A stretch of 8,087 nucleotides of DNA from Sedimentisphaerales bacterium. Lineage in GTDB: Bacteria; Planctomycetota; Phycisphaerae; Sedimentisphaerales; SG8-4. Both the position numbers and the translations under genes were made by a program. The stretch is taken from NCBI GenBank assembly GCA_016932895.1, contig JAFGCA010000075.1, positions 1 through 8,087 of the forward strand, read 5' to 3'. Shown here piece after piece: positions 6,472-8,087 of this stretch; positions within the stretch are counted from its first letter, which is position 1; each line of letters begins with the position of its first letter. The notes under the pieces are model-generated. The model was given only the letters and a program-made list of their open reading frames with translations. It made no database searches and was not told where the DNA came from.

Positions 6472-6500
6472 ATGATACGAGCCGCTACCCGGGCTATCAA
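6472..6500 (-). promoter_or_regulatory. P2: sigma70-type promoter of MR-3
   Basis: On the minus strand TTGATA (6500-6495) and TATCAT (6477-6472) are 17 nt apart. The spacer GCCCGGGTAGCGGCTCG differs from that of P1 at three positions only, and the flanks TTTCC before the -35 and TTG shortly after the -10 are also shared. The expected start site near 6465 leaves a leader of about 18 nt that is little more than the SD (AGGAG, 6462-6458). Confidence 0.7.
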
Positions 6501-6504
6501 GGAA

Positions 6505-6608
6505 ACGAATTGAATCATCAGAATATCTACACGACAATAGTAGCTATGAGAGGACCGCAGATTCTCTTGCCGATTGTTCAAACAGGCTTGAAGACATACA
6601 ATTGTCCA
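6505..6608. other. 104-nt AT-richer insert relative to copy 1, bounded by ACGAAT
   Basis: In copy 1 the promoter flank runs directly into the hairpin block. Here ACGAAT occurs at 6505-6510 and again at 6609-6614 with about 100 nt of AT-richer sequence between. The insert carries the only promoter-like elements for MR-4. It has no visible terminal inverted repeats and no reading frame I recognise. Confidence 0.4.
6574..6602 (+). promoter_or_regulatory. Possible promoter of MR-4
   Basis: TTGTTC (6574-6579) and TACAAT (6597-6602) are spaced by 17 nt. The -10 matches at 5 of 6 positions; the -35 is poor. An inverted repeat TTCAA-N6-TTGAA (6577-6592) sits in the -35/spacer region and could bind a regulator, perhaps an activator making up for the weak -35. 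The predicted leader (about 93 nt) contains hairpin copy 2. Confidence 0.35.
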
Positions 6609-6687
6609 ACGAATCAACAACCGCCTGCAAAGCAGGCGGTTTGAGGGTTGCGCCCCTATAGGAGGCGGCTTTAGCTTTGGTAAAAAT
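6609..6687 (+). repeat. Dispersed hairpin block, copy 2 (partner at 2326-2375), in the leader of MR-4
   Basis: AACCGCCTGC (6619-6628) / GCAGGCGGTT (6632-6641) make a perfect 10-bp stem with an AAA loop and short T3 3' flank. After 20 extra nt the shared end AGGCGGCTTTAGCTTTGGTAAAAAT (6663-6687) leads into the SD of MR-4. AGGCGG occurs twice (6634 and 6663), so part of the block is duplicated inside this copy. The loop CAAAGC (6628-6633) is complementary to GCTTTG (6674-6679), as in copy 1. Lying between the presumed promoter and the SD, it could work as an attenuator; that is inference. Confidence 0.6.
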
Positions 6688-6701
6688 CGGAGGGAGTGGA
6701 T

Positions 6702-7847
6702 ATGAAGATCACCGGGGTAAAAGCGTTTGTTGCGCAACTGCCGGGCATGTGGACCAACTATGTGTTCGTCAAAGTGACTACCGACGAAGGCATTGTGGGT
6801 TGGGGAGAGTGTTCCGTGGGTATCGACTCGGTCGCGAATGTGGTCGAGGAACTCGGGCGGACGCTGGTCGGTAAAGACCCTTTCCGTATAGAGGAGCACT
6901 GGCAGGCCCTTTACCACATCCATCACAACGTCCGCGGCGGCGTGCTGCACACGGCGGCAATCAGCGGCATTGAGATCGCCTTATGGGACATCAAGGGCAA
7001 GGTTCTGGGTGTCCCCATCTACGAGATGTTGGGCGGCGCAATGCGGGACAAGATCTGGGGCTACGGCAGATTTGATGGGGACACACAGGAGGCCGCGGTG
7101 GAGCATGCCCTTTCACAGGTCGCGGAAGGATTCACGGCTCTGAAGGGCGACCCCTTCGCTCACCAGGGGCTCTATACCAGTCCCGCGTCGGAGCGGGATG
7201 CTGTGGCGAAGGTCGCCGCGGTACGCAAAGCGGTGGGCGACGACGTCGAGCTTATGGTGGAGGTGCATGGGAGACTCACCCCGGCCGAAGCCATTTGTCT
7301 CGGAGAAAAACTGGAGGAGTACCGGCCCTTCTGGTATGAAGAGCCCGTACCGCCCCAGAACGCCGACGCCATGGAGCAGGTCGCCAGGGCGATAAACATA
7401 CCGCTGGCCACCGGCGAGCGGCTGTATACCAAGTGGGATTTCAAGGACCTGCTGGAGAGGAAGGCGGTGGCGGTCGTCCAGCCCGACCCATGTCAGTCGG
7501 GAGGCATCCTGGAACTTAAGAAGATCGCCGCCATGGCGGAGACATATTACGTGGGTTTCGCGCCGCACAACCCCTATGGTCCGGTAAACACCATGGCGGC
7601 TCTCCACGTGGTCACCTGCACGCCCAACTTCCTCATACAGGAAGGAGGCCATGCCGACTACGGTGTGCTCTGCAAAGAGCCCTTCCCCCATCAGAAGAAC
7701 GGCTATTTCGATATACCCAAGGGCCCGGGTTTGGGCATAGAGCTGGACGAGGAGGCGCTGCTGAAGCACCCGAGCGAGGGCATCGTGCCGATGGGCTACA
7801 ACACTCGATTCACCTTTCCGTCCCGGCAGCAGTCCCGCTGGATATAG
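6702..7847 (+). CDS. MR-4: MR/MLE family protein, galactonate dehydratase-like (complete, 381 aa)
   Basis: This is a complete enolase-superfamily enzyme starting MKITGVKAFVAQ. The capping domain runs through IALWDIKGK...YEMLGG (residue 112). Barrel motifs are K148-G-D150, E187-V-H189-G-R, E213 in WYEEPVPP, E239 in TGERLYTKWDF, H289-N in FAPHN and E314 in LIQE. The 26/26/50/75 spacings equal those of D-galactonate dehydratase (D183, E209, E235, H285, E310 from memory of that family). The HGR after the ligand and the SGGI-ELKKIA block also resemble DgoD. The first ligand is Glu rather than Asp. Sugar-acid dehydration is likely, with D-galactonate only a candidate, so no symbol is given. The ATG at 6702 follows GGAGGGAG (6689-6696) at 5 nt; an in-frame GTG at 6696 overlaps that SD and is rejected. 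It is divergent from MR-3 and its leader carries hairpin copy 2. Confidence 0.93.
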   Translation: MKITGVKAFVAQLPGMWTNYVFVKVTTDEGIVGWGECSVGIDSVANVVEELGRTLVGKDPFRIEEHWQALYHIHHNVRGGVLHTAAISGIEIALWDIKGKVLGVPIYEMLGGAMRDKIWGYGRFDGDTQEAAVEHALSQVAEGFTALKGDPFAHQGLYTSPASERDAVAKVAAVRKAVGDDVELMVEVHGRLTPAEAICLGEKLEEYRPFWYEEPVPPQNADAMEQVARAINIPLATGERLYTKWDFKDLLERKAVAVVQPDPCQSGGILELKKIAAMAETYYVGFAPHNPYGPVNTMAALHVVTCTPNFLIQEGGHADYGVLCKEPFPHQKNGYFDIPKGPGLGIELDEEALLKHPSEGIVPMGYNTRFTFPSRQQSRWI

Positions 7848-7864
7848 CGGTTGGACGGATCGGG

Positions 7865-7921
7865 AAACCTACCTTCTGATGTCAGCCTCTGAACGCGATT
7901 CCATACAGAATGGTGGTTTTT
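7865..7921 (+). terminator. Possible terminator of MR-4
   Basis: AAACC-ACC-TTCTG (7865-7878, one bulged T) can pair with CAGAA-GGT-GGTTT (7906-7919, one bulged T), giving 13 bp. A T5 run (7917-7921) overlaps the stem end. The loop is long (27 nt), which lowers confidence. Confidence 0.38.
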
Positions 7922-8005
7922 CGTGTCCGGCGATGCCAAAGAGACGGTTTGTCTGAGTGCCCGGTCGGCAATGGGCTGGCAGCGCGAAGGGGCCCGGTTG
8001 GATGG

Positions 8006-8034
8006 TTGCCGGTCCGTCACGGAGGTGGTACAAA
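8006..8034 (+). promoter_or_regulatory. Possible promoter before the gene starting near 8080
   Basis: TTGCCG (8006-8011) and TACAAA (8029-8034) are separated by 17 nt; each matches the consensus at 4 of 6 positions. It would start transcription about 40 nt before the ATG at 8080. The position fits, but the boxes are weak. Confidence 0.3.
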
Positions 8035-8079
8035 CAAAGGGTGTGGCGGGGCGATTGAATAATCAGAGAAGGTAACGGT

Positions 8080-8087
8080 ATGAAAGC
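8080..8087 (+). CDS. Possible start of a further gene, cut by the window end
   Basis: ATG at 8080 is preceded at 6 nt by GAAGGT (8068-8073), an SD-like sequence, and by a weak promoter. Only Met-Lys can be read, so the product is unknown. Confidence 0.4.

Noticed and set aside
7957..7980. GCCC-N10-GGGC dyad as a third copy of the P1/P2 operator
   Set aside because: Spacing and inner sequence differ from the P1/P2 spacer and it is not placed between promoter boxes.
1..8087. CRISPR array, tRNA, rRNA, transposase or attachment site
   Set aside because: No regularly spaced repeats, cloverleaf, ribosomal sequence or transposase-like frame was seen on either strand.

Overview
This is an accessory catabolic segment of a bacterial genome (roughly 55-60% GC by eye, Shine-Dalgarno-led genes). 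It is dominated by four paralogues of the mandelate racemase / muconate lactonizing enzyme (MR/MLE) branch of the enolase superfamily. With them are the end of a family 5 ABC-transporter solute-binding protein, a Gfo/Idh/MocA dehydrogenase and the wreck of an HpcH/HpaI aldolase. This gene mix (many MR paralogues, peptide-type binding proteins, Gfo/Idh enzymes) fits oligotrophic or polysaccharide-degrading lineages such as SAR202-type Chloroflexi, Poribacteria or some alphaproteobacteria. I cannot assign a lineage from the sequence alone.

Layout. 1-850 (+): C-terminal part of the binding protein, closed by a strong terminator at 882-914. 1016-2164 (-): MR-1, a complete dehydratase-type enzyme with its own terminator at 978-1011. 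2165-2507: a 343-nt gap with a near-consensus promoter (P1) and a GC-rich hairpin block. 2508-3557 (-): Gfo/Idh/MocA oxidoreductase. 3558-3808: divergent intergenic region with two dyads. 3809-4981 (+): MR-2, complete, with His at the first metal-ligand position. 5041-5420 (+): aldolase pseudogene. 5449-6447 (-): MR-3, which reads through in frame but lacks about 56-68 residues of the barrel. 6448-6701: divergent region with P2, a second copy of the hairpin block and a possible + promoter. 6702-7847 (+): MR-4, complete and close to galactonate dehydratase in motif spacing. 7848-8087: possible terminator, possible promoter and a possible gene start at 8080.

How the genes may work together (inference from families). 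The binding protein would feed an importer. The Gfo/Idh enzyme would oxidise a sugar or polyol. MR enzymes would dehydrate aldonic or uronic acids to 2-keto-3-deoxy acids. An HpcH/HpaI aldolase would normally cleave those acids, as RhmD and RhmA do in rhamnonate catabolism. Here the aldolase is broken and one MR gene has lost its KxD/KxK segment, so part of the island is probably decaying.

The most interesting non-coding signal is the pair P1/P2. These are two sigma70-type promoters upstream of two different MR genes, 4.2 kb apart. Both have 17-nt spacers, 14 of 17 spacer bases are identical, and both are followed in the same order by a nearly identical hairpin block. This points to a duplicated regulatory region and possibly a shared operator.
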